A stretch of 64,000 nucleotides of DNA from UBA10438 sp964432155 (GTDB taxonomy: Bacteria; Bacteroidota; Ignavibacteria; Kapaibacteriales; Kapaibacteriaceae), in assembly GCA_964432155.1 (NCBI GenBank), contig CAYSMF010000007.1, forward strand, positions 1 to 64,000, in the 5' to 3' direction. This document shows, piece after piece, positions 8,411 through 17,038 of this stretch. The translations under genes were made by a program, and so were the position numbers. A model generated the notes under the pieces. The model was not told the DNA's origin, made no database searches, and saw only the letters and a list, made by a program, of their open reading frames with translations. Numbering within the stretch: the stretch's first letter is position 1; each line of letters begins with the position of its first letter.

Positions 8411-9477
8411 ACCAACTCCCCGCATCTCTGCACGATGCGGTGCGCACATCATACGATGATGTCGTGCATCGAGGTCGACATCTCTCCACGGCATTCGAGC
8501 ATCTGTTCCGTGAATTACGTCCGTCAGCAGACGATGCGCGCGCTCTTCGTGCAACGCTGATGCAAGCTGTGCGCTATGCCGACATCGATGCGGCGCTCCG
8601 CGGCGAACTCGATGGTCTGGTGGATCCCGATCGTGCTGCACTTCCGCAGCTCTTGCGTGATGGCATCACACAGGCATATGGTGATGCCGCACGAAGTGTA
8701 ATCGCGGCGTTACTCGCTGATGCGCCAACGTTCATTCGTGTGAACACGCTCAAGACGACGGTGAAGGAGTGTGTGGCAGCCCTAGCTGAGTTTCAACCAA
8801 CGGTTGTCGAAGACGATGCAGTACGTATCGCATCGCCGTTCGGATTGTTTGCATCACAAGCGTTTCGCGACGGTTGGTTTGAGCAGCAGGACATTACATC
8901 GCAGCGTGCCGGACGTGAACTGCACGTCGAGCCGGGTCAGCGCATTGTTGACGCATGTGCCGGTGCTGGCGGGAAGACGTTGTTGTTTGCAGCAGCGATG
9001 AAGAATCGCGGACGCATCATCGCGCTCGATACGAGCAGCGAGAAGCTTGCCGCGCTCAAGCAGCGATGCATTCGCGCAGGCGTTCACATCGTTGATGCAC
9101 GCCCCATCACATCCACGAAAACCGTCAAGCGTCTGGCCGACTCGGCAGATGGCGTATTCATCGACGTACCATGTAGCGGCACGGGAGTGATTCGTCGAAA
9201 CCCAGACATTCTAATGAACCTCAACGAGCAGATGCTCAACGAGCTCATCACCGTTCAATCTGAGATCCTTCGTCGTAATGCGAAGATTGTCCGCGTGGGT
9301 GGTAGCGTTGTCTACGCAACGTGCAGCATCCTTCCCTCCGAGGGCAAGCAGCAGATCGAACAGTTCTGCGCATCGGATGAAGGCGCGGCATTTACGCTTG
9401 CTTCTGAGTGGAGTACGCTTCCCGGCGATAACGGTGGAGATGGATTCTATGTGGCACGGCTCACACGCACGCACTAA
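8407..9477 (+). CDS. RsmB/RsmF-type rRNA cytosine-C5 methyltransferase
   Basis: 356 residues. RNA m5C methyltransferase with an N-terminal NusB-like helical part (about 1-110) and a Rossmann SAM domain. Motifs: DACAGAGGKT (SAM binding), DVPCSGTG (motif IV Cys) and YATCS (motif VI Cys, the nucleophile), all intact. The likely product is 5-methylcytosine in 16S rRNA. It is shorter than RsmB of E. coli (429), as in many Bacteroidota versions. It starts with GTG overlapping the Rieske stop (GTGA), so it is read from the same mRNA although the functions seem unrelated. Confidence 0.9.
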   Translation: MNQLPASLHDAVRTSYDDVVHRGRHLSTAFEHLFRELRPSADDARALRATLMQAVRYADIDAALRGELDGLVDPDRAALPQLLRDGITQAYGDAARSVIAALLADAPTFIRVNTLKTTVKECVAALAEFQPTVVEDDAVRIASPFGLFASQAFRDGWFEQQDITSQRAGRELHVEPGQRIVDACAGAGGKTLLFAAAMKNRGRIIALDTSSEKLAALKQRCIRAGVHIVDARPITSTKTVKRLADSADGVFIDVPCSGTGVIRRNPDILMNLNEQMLNELITVQSEILRRNAKIVRVGGSVVYATCSILPSEGKQQIEQFCASDEGAAFTLASEWSTLPGDNGGDGFYVARLTRTH

Positions 9478-9491
9478 CGCGTAACGACCGC

Positions 9492-9896
9492 ATGACACGC
9501 GACTACACCATCGTGATCTTCGACGGCGTGTGCACGTTGTGCAACCACACCGTCGACTTCCTGATGCGTCGCGACCCATCAGGCGAGTTTCGCTTTGCGT
9601 CGTTTCAGTCGCCCATCGGCGAAGAGCTCCTTGCATCGCACGGCGTGATGGGTCCGCCCACCACGGTCTACGTGATTACACGCACCGACACGCTCGTCGT
9701 CGAGAGCGATGCCATGATCCACCTCGGCACCATCATCGGCGGACCCTGGCGCGTTGCCGCACAGATCATACGTATTGTCCCTCGCGGGCTGCGTAACACC
9801 ATCTACCAATGGACCTCCCGAAACCGCTATCGCTGGTTCGGCAAGCGTAGCACCTGCCGGGTGCCCACCCCCGAGGAACGATCACGGTTTTTGTAG
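9492..9896 (+). CDS. DCC-family thiol-disulfide oxidoreductase (DUF393)
   Basis: 134 residues. DGVCTLCN near residue 11 is the DxxCxxC signature of the DCC family, small thioredoxin-fold-like proteins of uncertain substrate. IHLGTIIGGPWR and the C-terminal RNRYRWFGK segment also fit. It begins 14 bases after the methyltransferase gene. A run of nine G follows its stop codon. Confidence 0.88.
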   Translation: MTRDYTIVIFDGVCTLCNHTVDFLMRRDPSGEFRFASFQSPIGEELLASHGVMGPPTTVYVITRTDTLVVESDAMIHLGTIIGGPWRVAAQIIRIVPRGLRNTIYQWTSRNRYRWFGKRSTCRVPTPEERSRFL

Positions 9897-9984
9897 GGGG
9901 CGGGGGGGGGTCTCGTCGGTTTGAATGCCGAATCCGCCACACCGGTTGAATCAACATCAAACTGTTTCATTTCAACAATAGCAT

Positions 9985-10093
9985 GCGGGCGAGACAGGGT
10001 CTCGCCCCTACGTACATTGCGTGCATATACGATAAACGCAAAATGCACGATTAGTCCAATCGATGTGTAGGGGCGAGACCCTGTCTCGCCCGC
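9985..10093. repeat. REP-like pair of inverted palindromic repeats
   Basis: Two perfect 27-base copies in inverted orientation, 9985-10011 and 10067-10093, separated by 55 bases. Each copy contains its own near-palindrome (GGGCGAGAC... with ...GTCTCGCCC). This nested layout is typical of REP/BIME elements spread by RAYT transposases; GTAGGGGCGA-type repeats of this kind are familiar from intergenic DNA of cyanobacteria and other phyla. No transposase gene is near. The rest of 9897-10176 holds a G9 tract (9902-9910) and a weak -7 candidate TAAATTGA at 10118-10125. Confidence 0.75.
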
Positions 10094-10176
10094 GTGCTTT
10101 TACCAAGCCAATCATTGTAAATTGATTGCGGCTATCGCTCTACTATCAAGGCATTCCTGTGGTTGAGACACCACGT

Positions 10177-11568
10177 ATGTGCATCGTTGCACTCGTTCAG
10201 TGGTTGCGGGTAGCGTATTGCTTGCCCCTTGCGATCTGCGCCGTTCACACAACAGCAGCTGCACAGCTGTTGCCAGCCGCTTCTTCGCAACCGATTGAAC
10301 TCACTGTTATCGTTGATTCTCCATCACCACATTGGTTCGTTCGCATCACGAACGGGGAAGACACCGTTGCATCAACACGTCTAGAACGAGATACAACACG
10401 GTTTGTCCTTCACACGGCTTCGTCATATTTCGTGAACGTTTTTCGATCAGACACTAACGTCTGGGCGAACTACGATATACATCCAAGCATTGTGCCGTGT
10501 TCCTCGCTAACTATCATTTGCACCTCACGTGGCATCCTCTGCTCCGACCGCATTATTGAGCGTTGGAGCTCACTCATCCAGTCATACGTCTCCGTGCTTG
10601 ACCAACTCGTACGATCTTCGGCAAGCTTTGAATCGAATCTTGCTACAGCCGACTCTCTCACGACCGACATCGGAATACAACTCACTTCGTTGCTCTCCAA
10701 TTTTACCTCTCGTACCCGGGTCCAGTCGGAGATTGTAGGCCCGATTGCAACTCTCATTCAAACGGTTCGAACTCGAAGTCAGGAACAGAGTCCAAACCAA
10801 GAGCTGAGACAGCGGGGCCGTTTGCTGCGCGATCAGCTCCTCTCAGATGACACCTATCGAATGGCGCGTAAACTGATGGCTGTACTGGCTCGCAGATTGG
10901 CGACAGCGTCACGGGATACCGCTGACGTACAGAAGACGTTACAGATATTCATGCCTGAATGTCCTTGTGAGCTTGCAAGTGGACTGTTGGCGCGGCCATC
11001 ATGGAATCCAGGAGTATTGTTTCAGTCATGCGACGAGCCTCTTCCGAGGCTCATTGCAACGCTTGCATCACAAAGCACTGGGTATTACTGTGCGCGCACG
11101 CAACAGGAACTTGATGCGTTGTGCACAACGTTGAAAGGACGAGTGGTGCGATCATTCAACGTCTTGACCCAAGACAATCGCACAGAGAAGCGCGACATAC
11201 ATCCCGACTCCGTGTATGCGCTTCATATATGGGGTACGTGGTGCATGCCATGCCTACACGAACTCGATGCTACCATGAATGTTTCGGATTCGCTCGAGGC
11301 AATGGGTATTCATGTGCTGCACCTTGCAGATGAGCCCATCCACCGCATCTCTGTGTGGAACGATTTCGTCCGCAACCTTTCGGGCGAGCATTACGTCGTA
11401 GGCCGGTCGGTTAGCACACAGCGGAATGTAATCGAGATGCTCAACGTCTCGCTCTATCCAACGCTTGTCATCATCGGGCGAAACAACACAGAGATTCTCC
11501 CCCGCCCATTTAGCCCATCTGCCCTTCTTGATCGAGCTCGGCAACTCGTCCAGTCGTATCAACGATAA
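10177..11568 (+). CDS. Secreted TlpA/ResA-like thioredoxin-fold protein with helical N-terminal domain
   Basis: 463 residues from the ATG at 10177 (a TTG at 10126 is in frame but would overlap the likely promoter). A signal peptide (AYCLPLAICAVHTTAAAQ) leads to about 300 residues with many Ser/Thr and helical stretches. The C-terminal part carries LHIWGTWCMPCLHEL, a thioredoxin CxxC active site, and a cis-Pro-like SLYPTLVIIG. Bacteroidota have many such periplasmic disulfide reductases with DUF4369-like N-terminal domains, used in cytochrome c maturation or oxidative stress. Base composition is more AT-rich than its neighbours. Confidence 0.8.
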   Translation: MCIVALVQWLRVAYCLPLAICAVHTTAAAQLLPAASSQPIELTVIVDSPSPHWFVRITNGEDTVASTRLERDTTRFVLHTASSYFVNVFRSDTNVWANYDIHPSIVPCSSLTIICTSRGILCSDRIIERWSSLIQSYVSVLDQLVRSSASFESNLATADSLTTDIGIQLTSLLSNFTSRTRVQSEIVGPIATLIQTVRTRSQEQSPNQELRQRGRLLRDQLLSDDTYRMARKLMAVLARRLATASRDTADVQKTLQIFMPECPCELASGLLARPSWNPGVLFQSCDEPLPRLIATLASQSTGYYCARTQQELDALCTTLKGRVVRSFNVLTQDNRTEKRDIHPDSVYALHIWGTWCMPCLHELDATMNVSDSLEAMGIHVLHLADEPIHRISVWNDFVRNLSGEHYVVGRSVSTQRNVIEMLNVSLYPTLVIIGRNNTEILPRPFSPSALLDRARQLVQSYQR

Positions 11569-12011
11569 GCGTACCCCAACAATTCCGTCACGCCTCAACG
11601 ATCGTACGGTCACCCTTAACTCTTGCAGATTGAAGCCGTTCCAACGGTTGGAATACGTTCTTCACGTGGCGAGACAGCGACGGATGCACGGTACTTACCG
11701 TCGGTCCGTGTCGATTACTATTGGCTCACGAACACAGCGTACAGCCGGGTGTCGAAGCTTGGCGTTGGTATCGTGTGAGATTCGCTTACGAGTACTGGAG
11801 TGTACACAACAAGCGTTAACACTTCAGACAAAAACAGCACAACTGACTATTTCTCAAGAGCTTACGTAGATCGTCGCTTACATAACATTTCACAAAGTTG
11901 AGTTTGCAGGTTGCGCTCGATTACCAACTTCGAATTCAAGCGCCGCTATTCCCCCGATCTTCATATCTTTGTGGTCCCTGTTTTTGACCCAAACTCCCCC
12001 CGGAGGCCAGT
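11569..12011. other. Long intergenic stretch
   Basis: No convincing gene. It contains a perfect 15-base palindrome, TTCCAAC-G-GTTGGAA (11639-11653), possibly an operator or half of a weak hairpin, and near its end the rpoZ promoter. A 134-codon open frame across 11465-11869 overlaps the previous gene heavily and has no recognisable composition, so I leave it out. Confidence 0.5.
11964..11971 (+). promoter_or_regulatory. -7 element of rpoZ-like gene
   Basis: TATCTTTG, full match to TAnnTTTG, 40 bases before the ATG at 12012. A purine-rich CGGAGG ribosome binding site lies just before that ATG. Confidence 0.65.
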
Positions 12012-12323
12012 ATGAGCACGTATATCGTAAATCCTGTGAAGGTCCGCGCGGACGAGTCTGCGAAGGGCTCGATCTATAAGTCGATCGTAGCCATGGGGTT
12101 GCGCTCACGCCAGATCAACGATCAGATCAAGACGCAGATCTCTGAGCGCCTTGCAGACGTGATCGTCGATACCGACGAAGCAGAGGGTCCAAACGCAGAT
12201 CAGATCGCGATCTCGAAGGAATTCGATCTCCTTCCGAAGCCAACATTCATGGCAATGAAGGAAATGACAAGCGGTCAGATCCACCTCCGCAACGGCGGCG
12301 AAACGCCTGCTGCGACGGAGTAA
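12012..12323 (+). CDS. rpoZ: RNA polymerase omega subunit (Bacteroidota Rpb6-like)
   Basis: 103 residues. The region AKGSIYKSIVAMGLRSRQIND matches the RpoZ/Rpb6 core helix (usual form: ...YexvvvaAxRARQIN), followed by a conserved ISKEFDLLPKP segment seen in FCB omega proteins. Omega stabilises the beta-prime subunit of RNA polymerase. Position just upstream of coaBC is the common rpoZ-coaBC order. CGGAGG precedes the ATG, an unusually good Shine-Dalgarno for this window. A hairpin with a short T-run follows. Confidence 0.83.
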   Translation: MSTYIVNPVKVRADESAKGSIYKSIVAMGLRSRQINDQIKTQISERLADVIVDTDEAEGPNADQIAISKEFDLLPKPTFMAMKEMTSGQIHLRNGGETPAATE

Positions 12324-12343
12324 GTTCACGCAAACATTGATTC

Positions 12344-12376
12344 AGAGCCATCCGGGACACCCGCGATGGCTCTTTT
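12344..12376 (+). terminator. Hairpin between rpoZ and coaBC
   Basis: Stem AGAGCCATC / GATGGCTCT with a 12-base loop followed by TTTT. It contains an in-frame ATG (12366), so the coaBC start is more likely the ATG at 12384. Probably an attenuating terminator. Confidence 0.6.
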
Positions 12377-12383
12377 CGTCTCC

Positions 12384-13619
12384 ATGAAGATTCTCCTCGG
12401 CATCACCGGCAGCGTATCGGCGTACAAAGCGCCGTGGCTCGTGCGCGACCTTCGTCGTGCAGGACACGACGTGCGCGTGGTGATGACGCCGTCGGCTCGG
12501 GCGTTTGTTGCGCCCCTTGCCCTCGAAGCGGTCTCGCAACACCCAGTCATCATCGACCCCTACGATCCTGCTATTCAGGAAGGGGGCTCGTGGCACGTGC
12601 ACCTAGCTCGCTGGGCTGATGTGATGCTGATCGCCCCATGCTCGGCAACAACCGTTGCGCGTCTTGCAACTGGATTGTGCGATACAGCATTAATGACCGT
12701 CGTCGCATCACGTCCGATTGAAACACCATTGCTCGTAGCGCCAGCAATGGACACCGACATGTGGGATCAGCCAAGTGTGCAGCGCAATGTTGCGCAACTC
12801 CGCAGTGATGGCGTTATCGTGATCGAACCGGCCGAGGGTGAACTCGCCTCGGGACTCATCGGCAAGGGACGTCTGCCGGAGCTCGACACGCTGCTCGCTG
12901 CCGTGCATGCGCACATGCATACCGACACAGCAGAGCATAACGAAACACCGATCGAACGCTCACCATCGACATCACTCGCAGGCAAGCGCGTGGTCATCAC
13001 GGCAGGTCCGACACACGAGCGCATCGATGCTGTTCGATCAATTGTGAATCATGCCACTGGTACAATGGGCTTTGCACTGGCTGCCGCTGCACAACAGCGC
13101 GGCGCGCTGGTGACGCTCATTACGGGTCCGACGCACCTCGCGACGCCATATGGCGTTGCGCGCGTCGATGTTGTCAGCGCTGCCGACATGTTCACCGCCG
13201 TAATGAACACAACGAATCACGACGTGTTCATCTTCTCGGCTGCGGTTGCTGATTACACGCCAACGCATCCCGTGGATGGCAAACTGAAGAAGACAGAACA
13301 ATCGAGCGAGACAATGTCGCTCGAGCTTACGCGCACGCAGGACATCCTCGCAACCGTTGGCGCAGCGAAGCAAGCGCATCAACGTGTTGTCGGTTTTGCA
13401 CTCGAGCACGACAACGTGATCGGCTATGCGCAAGACAAGCTCGTGCGAAAGAATGCCGATATGATTGTGGCCAACAAGGCCGGTGTTGCCGACAGCGGCT
13501 TCGGTCCGGGCAACAACACCATCACACTGATTACACATCACCAAGAACCACGGTCATACCCGCCCATGTCGAAACGCGCTTGTGCCGAACTCATCCTTGA
13601 TGCGCTGGAGACGCTGTGA
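12384..13619 (+). CDS. coaBC: Bifunctional phosphopantothenoylcysteine synthetase/decarboxylase
   Basis: About 411 residues. CoaC half (1-180): GITGSVSAYKA, WHVHLARWADVMLIAP, the APAMDTDMW motif and ELASGLIGKGR. CoaB half (200-411): ITAGPTHERIDAVR, then NHATGTMG, FSAAVADYTP and the KLKK stretch. The enzyme joins cysteine to phosphopantothenate and decarboxylates the product in CoA synthesis. Compared with E. coli, the decarboxylase motif Asn is Asp, the ACG Cys is Ser (both familiar from Bacteroidota versions as I recall them), and the CoaB SSGKMG Lys is Thr. I chose the ATG at 12384 rather than 12366. It overlaps the next gene by GTGA. Confidence 0.93.
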   Translation: MKILLGITGSVSAYKAPWLVRDLRRAGHDVRVVMTPSARAFVAPLALEAVSQHPVIIDPYDPAIQEGGSWHVHLARWADVMLIAPCSATTVARLATGLCDTALMTVVASRPIETPLLVAPAMDTDMWDQPSVQRNVAQLRSDGVIVIEPAEGELASGLIGKGRLPELDTLLAAVHAHMHTDTAEHNETPIERSPSTSLAGKRVVITAGPTHERIDAVRSIVNHATGTMGFALAAAAQQRGALVTLITGPTHLATPYGVARVDVVSAADMFTAVMNTTNHDVFIFSAAVADYTPTHPVDGKLKKTEQSSETMSLELTRTQDILATVGAAKQAHQRVVGFALEHDNVIGYAQDKLVRKNADMIVANKAGVADSGFGPGNNTITLITHHQEPRSYPPMSKRACAELILDALETL

Positions 13620-15556
13620 TAACACTTACCAATATCACGGTCGACTTCGGCACTCGGATACTCTTTAAAAACGTTTCGTTTCTGATTCAATCAGGCGACC
13701 GCATCGGTCTGGTCGGACGCAATGGCGCTGGCAAGTCCACGATGATGGGCATCATTGCTCGTGAGCGTACGGCAACAAGCGGCGACGTATCGACGCAGAC
13801 GGGGATCCGCATTGGTCTGCTTTCGCAGGACCTTACGCTCGACCTCAGCAAGACGCTTCGCGAAACAGCGATGATGGCATTTGAAGAAGTGCTGCGTCTG
13901 CAGGCAGAGATCGAAGAGCTCCAGCATCAGATCGAGACGCGCACGGACTACGAGAGCGACAGCTACATGCAGCTCGTGCAACGCTTGACGGATGCGAACG
14001 ACATGTATGCGCGTCGCGGTGGTCTCACCATGCACGCCGACATCGAGCGCGTGCTTACTGGACTAGGCTTCGACGCAGCAGATCTCGACAAGGGTCTGAC
14101 GGCGTTCTCAGGGGGCTGGCAGATGCGCGCCGAACTCGGACGTCTGCTGCTTGCGCACCCAGAGTGTTTGCTCTTGGATGAACCGACGAACCACTTGGAT
14201 ATCGACTCTGTGCGTTGGCTCGAGGACTTCCTCACGTCGTACGACGGTGCAATCGTGCTGATCTCGCACGACCGTGCATTCCTCGACAACGTTACCAATC
14301 GCACAATCGAGATCACCAAGTTCAAGGTCTACGACATCCCTGCATCCTACTCCGAGTACGAAGAGATTCGTGCCGAACGGATGGAACAACAACGCGCACT
14401 CGCAGCACGACAGAATCGCGAGCGCGATCGGATGCAAAAGTGGATCGACAAGTTTAAGTACAAGGCCTCCCTCGCATCACGTGCACAGTCGCGCATCAAA
14501 GCACTGCAGCGCATGGAAGTGGTTGAGGTTGATGAAGAAGACACATCATCGATTCACTTCTCCTTCCCTCCTGCACCCCGCTCGGGTCGAACCGTTGTGG
14601 ACTGCCTAGGCATCACCAAGACCTATGGTGAGAAGCGCGTTCTGAAGGGCGTCGACTTCGCCCTTGAGCGTGGCGAGAAGATTGCGTTCATCGGTAAGAA
14701 CGGCGAAGGCAAGACCACACTCGCCAAGATCATCGCAGGTGTTGAGCCCCCTACCGGTGGCACCGTCACACTCGGACACAATGTGAGCGTTGGATACTAC
14801 GCGCAGCATCAGGCCGATATGATGGGCGGACACAACTCTGTGTACGAAGTGATGGAACAAGCGTCGCCCCCTGAAATGCGTCCGCGTATTCGCGCGCTCC
14901 TCGGCGCATTCTTGTTCCGTGGTGATGACATCAACAAAAAGGTCGGCGTGCTCAGCGGTGGTGAGAAATCACGTCTCGCACTTGCACGCTTGCTCCTCCA
15001 ACCATACAACCTGCTCATCCTTGACGAGCCGACGAACCACCTCGATATGTTGTCGAAAGAAGTGCTCAAGGAAGCACTGCTGTCGTACGACGGAACAATG
15101 ATCGTGGTATCGCACGACCGTGACTTCTTGGATGGACTGACAGAGAAGATCATCGCCTTCCGTCGTGGCACACTCAAGGAATACGAGGGCGACGTTGACA
15201 CGTACCTCAAGCTGCTTGATGATCCGCATGTGAAGGATGCTCCCGCTCCGCATGAAATCCCCTTGCATGCCGCACATCAACCTGTGGCACCGCAGAAAAC
15301 TGCAGCAGAGATCCGTGAAGAGCAGAAGCAGCGCGACAAGGAAAAGAAGAAAGCCGAACGTCGCATTGCCGACATTGAACGTCAGATCGCTGTGCAAGAG
15401 AAGACCATTGCCGAGCTCGAGCCGATCTTGGCCGATCCGGAATTGTACAAGGATCCGGTGAAGCAACACAAGACCGTTACAAGCTACGAGACCGCCAAGC
15501 GTCTGCTGGATGCATTGATGGAAGAATGGACATCACTCTCGGAGATCATCGCATGA
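13616..15556 (+). CDS. ABC-F family ATPase
   Basis: 646 residues with two ABC cassettes and no membrane part: Walker A GRNGAGKST and GKNGEGKTT, signature FSGGWQMR and LSGGEKSR, Walker B LLLDEPTNHLD and LILDEPTNHLD. Between them lies the charged linker typical of ABC-F proteins, and the last 100 residues form a coiled coil (KQRDKEKKKAERR). ABC-F proteins act on the ribosome (translation factor or antibiotic protection). The C-terminal coiled coil suggests the Uup/YdiF-like group. GTG start overlaps coaBC; the stop overlaps the next gene by ATGA. Confidence 0.92.
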   Translation: MITLTNITVDFGTRILFKNVSFLIQSGDRIGLVGRNGAGKSTMMGIIARERTATSGDVSTQTGIRIGLLSQDLTLDLSKTLRETAMMAFEEVLRLQAEIEELQHQIETRTDYESDSYMQLVQRLTDANDMYARRGGLTMHADIERVLTGLGFDAADLDKGLTAFSGGWQMRAELGRLLLAHPECLLLDEPTNHLDIDSVRWLEDFLTSYDGAIVLISHDRAFLDNVTNRTIEITKFKVYDIPASYSEYEEIRAERMEQQRALAARQNRERDRMQKWIDKFKYKASLASRAQSRIKALQRMEVVEVDEEDTSSIHFSFPPAPRSGRTVVDCLGITKTYGEKRVLKGVDFALERGEKIAFIGKNGEGKTTLAKIIAGVEPPTGGTVTLGHNVSVGYYAQHQADMMGGHNSVYEVMEQASPPEMRPRIRALLGAFLFRGDDINKKVGVLSGGEKSRLALARLLLQPYNLLILDEPTNHLDMLSKEVLKEALLSYDGTMIVVSHDRDFLDGLTEKIIAFRRGTLKEYEGDVDTYLKLLDDPHVKDAPAPHEIPLHAAHQPVAPQKTAAEIREEQKQRDKEKKKAERRIADIERQIAVQEKTIAELEPILADPELYKDPVKQHKTVTSYETAKRLLDALMEEWTSLSEIIA

Positions 15557-16257
15557 TGCGTCACGTCGTTGTAGCTCTGCTCGTACTCTGCACCACTGCT
15601 GTGCTTCAGGCACAGACAACAACTACTGATCAGCGCCGAACGATCACCGTCACCGGTGAAGCGCAGATGTCTGTACAACCCGACAAGGCAGAGATCCGCA
15701 TCGGCGTGGTGACTGAAGGCATGGACATCACAAAGATCAAGTCCGAGAATGATCGTCGCGTGCGCGCGATCTTCGAAGCACTTGAGCGCATCGGCATTGC
15801 AAAGAAGGATATCACGACGACCAATCTGCAGATCTCCCCTGTCTACGAATACACGTCGGGTCGACGCAACCTGGTGAAGTACCAGATGCAGAATGCTGTG
15901 ACGATTACACTCACGAAGCTCGACAACGTCGAAACCGTGGTCAACGAGGCAGTAGCGAGCGGAGGCAATACACTCGATCAGCTCACGTTCCTGCGCTCCA
16001 ACAGCGAGCAGCTTCGCGACTCATTGCAAATCGAAGCGGCGCGCAACGCACGCACACGTGCCGACGCTCTTGCGGGCGCGCTTGGCGCAAAGGTGCTGCG
16101 GCCAATCTCGATCAGCAGCAATACCCATGACTACGGCAGCAACTTCATCGTGCGCGGTGCACGGAGCCTCAATGCCGACGCAATGCAGAGCACGCCTGTG
16201 AGCGGTGGCACACTCGACCTGTCAGCCTCTGTGAATGTTATCTTCGAGATCGAATGA
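15553..16257 (+). CDS. SIMPL-domain (DUF541, YggE-like) exported protein
   Basis: 234 residues. A signal peptide (VVALLVLCTTAVLQAQ) is followed by ITVTGEAQMSVQPDKAEIRIGV, the usual start of the SIMPL domain, and the family ends with ISISSN... and LDLSASVNVIFEIE. Function is poorly known; YggE relates to oxidative stress. The start is ATGATG, overlapping the ABC-F stop. It overlaps the glycosyltransferase gene by ATGA. Confidence 0.9.
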   Translation: MMRHVVVALLVLCTTAVLQAQTTTTDQRRTITVTGEAQMSVQPDKAEIRIGVVTEGMDITKIKSENDRRVRAIFEALERIGIAKKDITTTNLQISPVYEYTSGRRNLVKYQMQNAVTITLTKLDNVETVVNEAVASGGNTLDQLTFLRSNSEQLRDSLQIEAARNARTRADALAGALGAKVLRPISISSNTHDYGSNFIVRGARSLNADAMQSTPVSGGTLDLSASVNVIFEIE

Positions 16258-16988
16258 TCAACGGCAAAACCATCGTCGTGGTGCTCCCAGCCTACAATGC
16301 TGCGAAGACCCTTGAAATGACCTATCGCGAGATCCCCTTCGACATTGTCGATGATGTGGTTCTCGTCGACGATCATTCGCGCGACGATACATCTGCCGTC
16401 GGACGCGAGCTCGGGATCAAGCACGTAATTCGTCACGATCGCAATCGTGGCTATGGTGGCAACCAGAAGACATGCTACCGCGCAGCACTCGACCTCGGTG
16501 CTGATATCGTGATCATGCTTCACCCCGACTATCAGTACACACCAAAGCTGATTCCATCGATGGCGTACTTGATCGCCAACGACGTGTACCACGTCGTCCT
16601 TGGTAGTCGCATCCTTGGTAAAGGGGCTCGTCGTGGCGGGATGCCACTGTATAAGTACATCGCCAATCGCGGACTCACCTTGATCCAGAACCTCTTGGTC
16701 GGACAGAAGCTGTCGGAGTACCACACAGGGTACCGCGCCTTCTCGCGTACTGTGCTCGAAACCATCGACATCGAGAAGAACTCCGACGACTTCGTCTTCG
16801 ACAATCAGATGCTCTCGCAGATCATCATGAAGGACTTCGAAATCGCCGAAGTCACCTGTCCGACGAAGTACTTCGACGACGCATCGTCGATCAACTTCCG
16901 CCGCAGCACCATCTACGGGTTCGGCGTCCTCTGGACAAGCCTCCAGCACAGGCTGCACACAATGGGCGTGAAGAACGAACGATACTAA
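16254..16988 (+). CDS. Family 2 glycosyltransferase
   Basis: 244 residues. GT-A fold enzyme: VVLPAYNAAKTLE, VDDHSRDDT, RNRGYGGNQKTCYRAAL and the metal-binding-like MLHPDYQY (in place of DxD). It resembles dolichyl-phosphate mannose/glucose synthase-like GT2 enzymes that charge a polyprenyl phosphate, but lacks membrane helices. No polysaccharide cluster surrounds it. Start overlaps the SIMPL gene stop. Confidence 0.87.
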   Translation: MINGKTIVVVLPAYNAAKTLEMTYREIPFDIVDDVVLVDDHSRDDTSAVGRELGIKHVIRHDRNRGYGGNQKTCYRAALDLGADIVIMLHPDYQYTPKLIPSMAYLIANDVYHVVLGSRILGKGARRGGMPLYKYIANRGLTLIQNLLVGQKLSEYHTGYRAFSRTVLETIDIEKNSDDFVFDNQMLSQIIMKDFEIAEVTCPTKYFDDASSINFRRSTIYGFGVLWTSLQHRLHTMGVKNERY

Positions 16989-16990
16989 GT

Positions 16991-17025
16991 AGCGGCGACC
17001 CTACCTTCTGATTCGCCGCTCTCTT
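16991..17025 (+). terminator. Terminator-like hairpin
   Basis: AGCGGCGA (16991-16998) pairs with TCGCCGCT (17013-17020), followed by CTCTT. It closes the coaBC to GT2 unit just before the dcd promoter. Confidence 0.5.
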
Positions 17026-17027
17026 CG

Positions 17028-17035
17028 TAACTTCG
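17028..17035 (+). promoter_or_regulatory. -7 element of dcd, leaderless spacing
   Basis: TAACTTCG, three bases (TCC) before the ATG at 17039. Confidence 0.5.
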
Positions 17036-17038
17036 TCC

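Noticed and set aside
9902..10093. Insertion sequence or CRISPR remnant
   Set aside because: Only one inverted pair of 27 bases, no transposase frame, no regularly spaced direct repeats.
11465..11869. 134-codon plus-strand open frame after the thioredoxin-fold gene
   Set aside because: It begins 100 bases inside that gene, has no start context or promoter, and shows no recognisable protein features.
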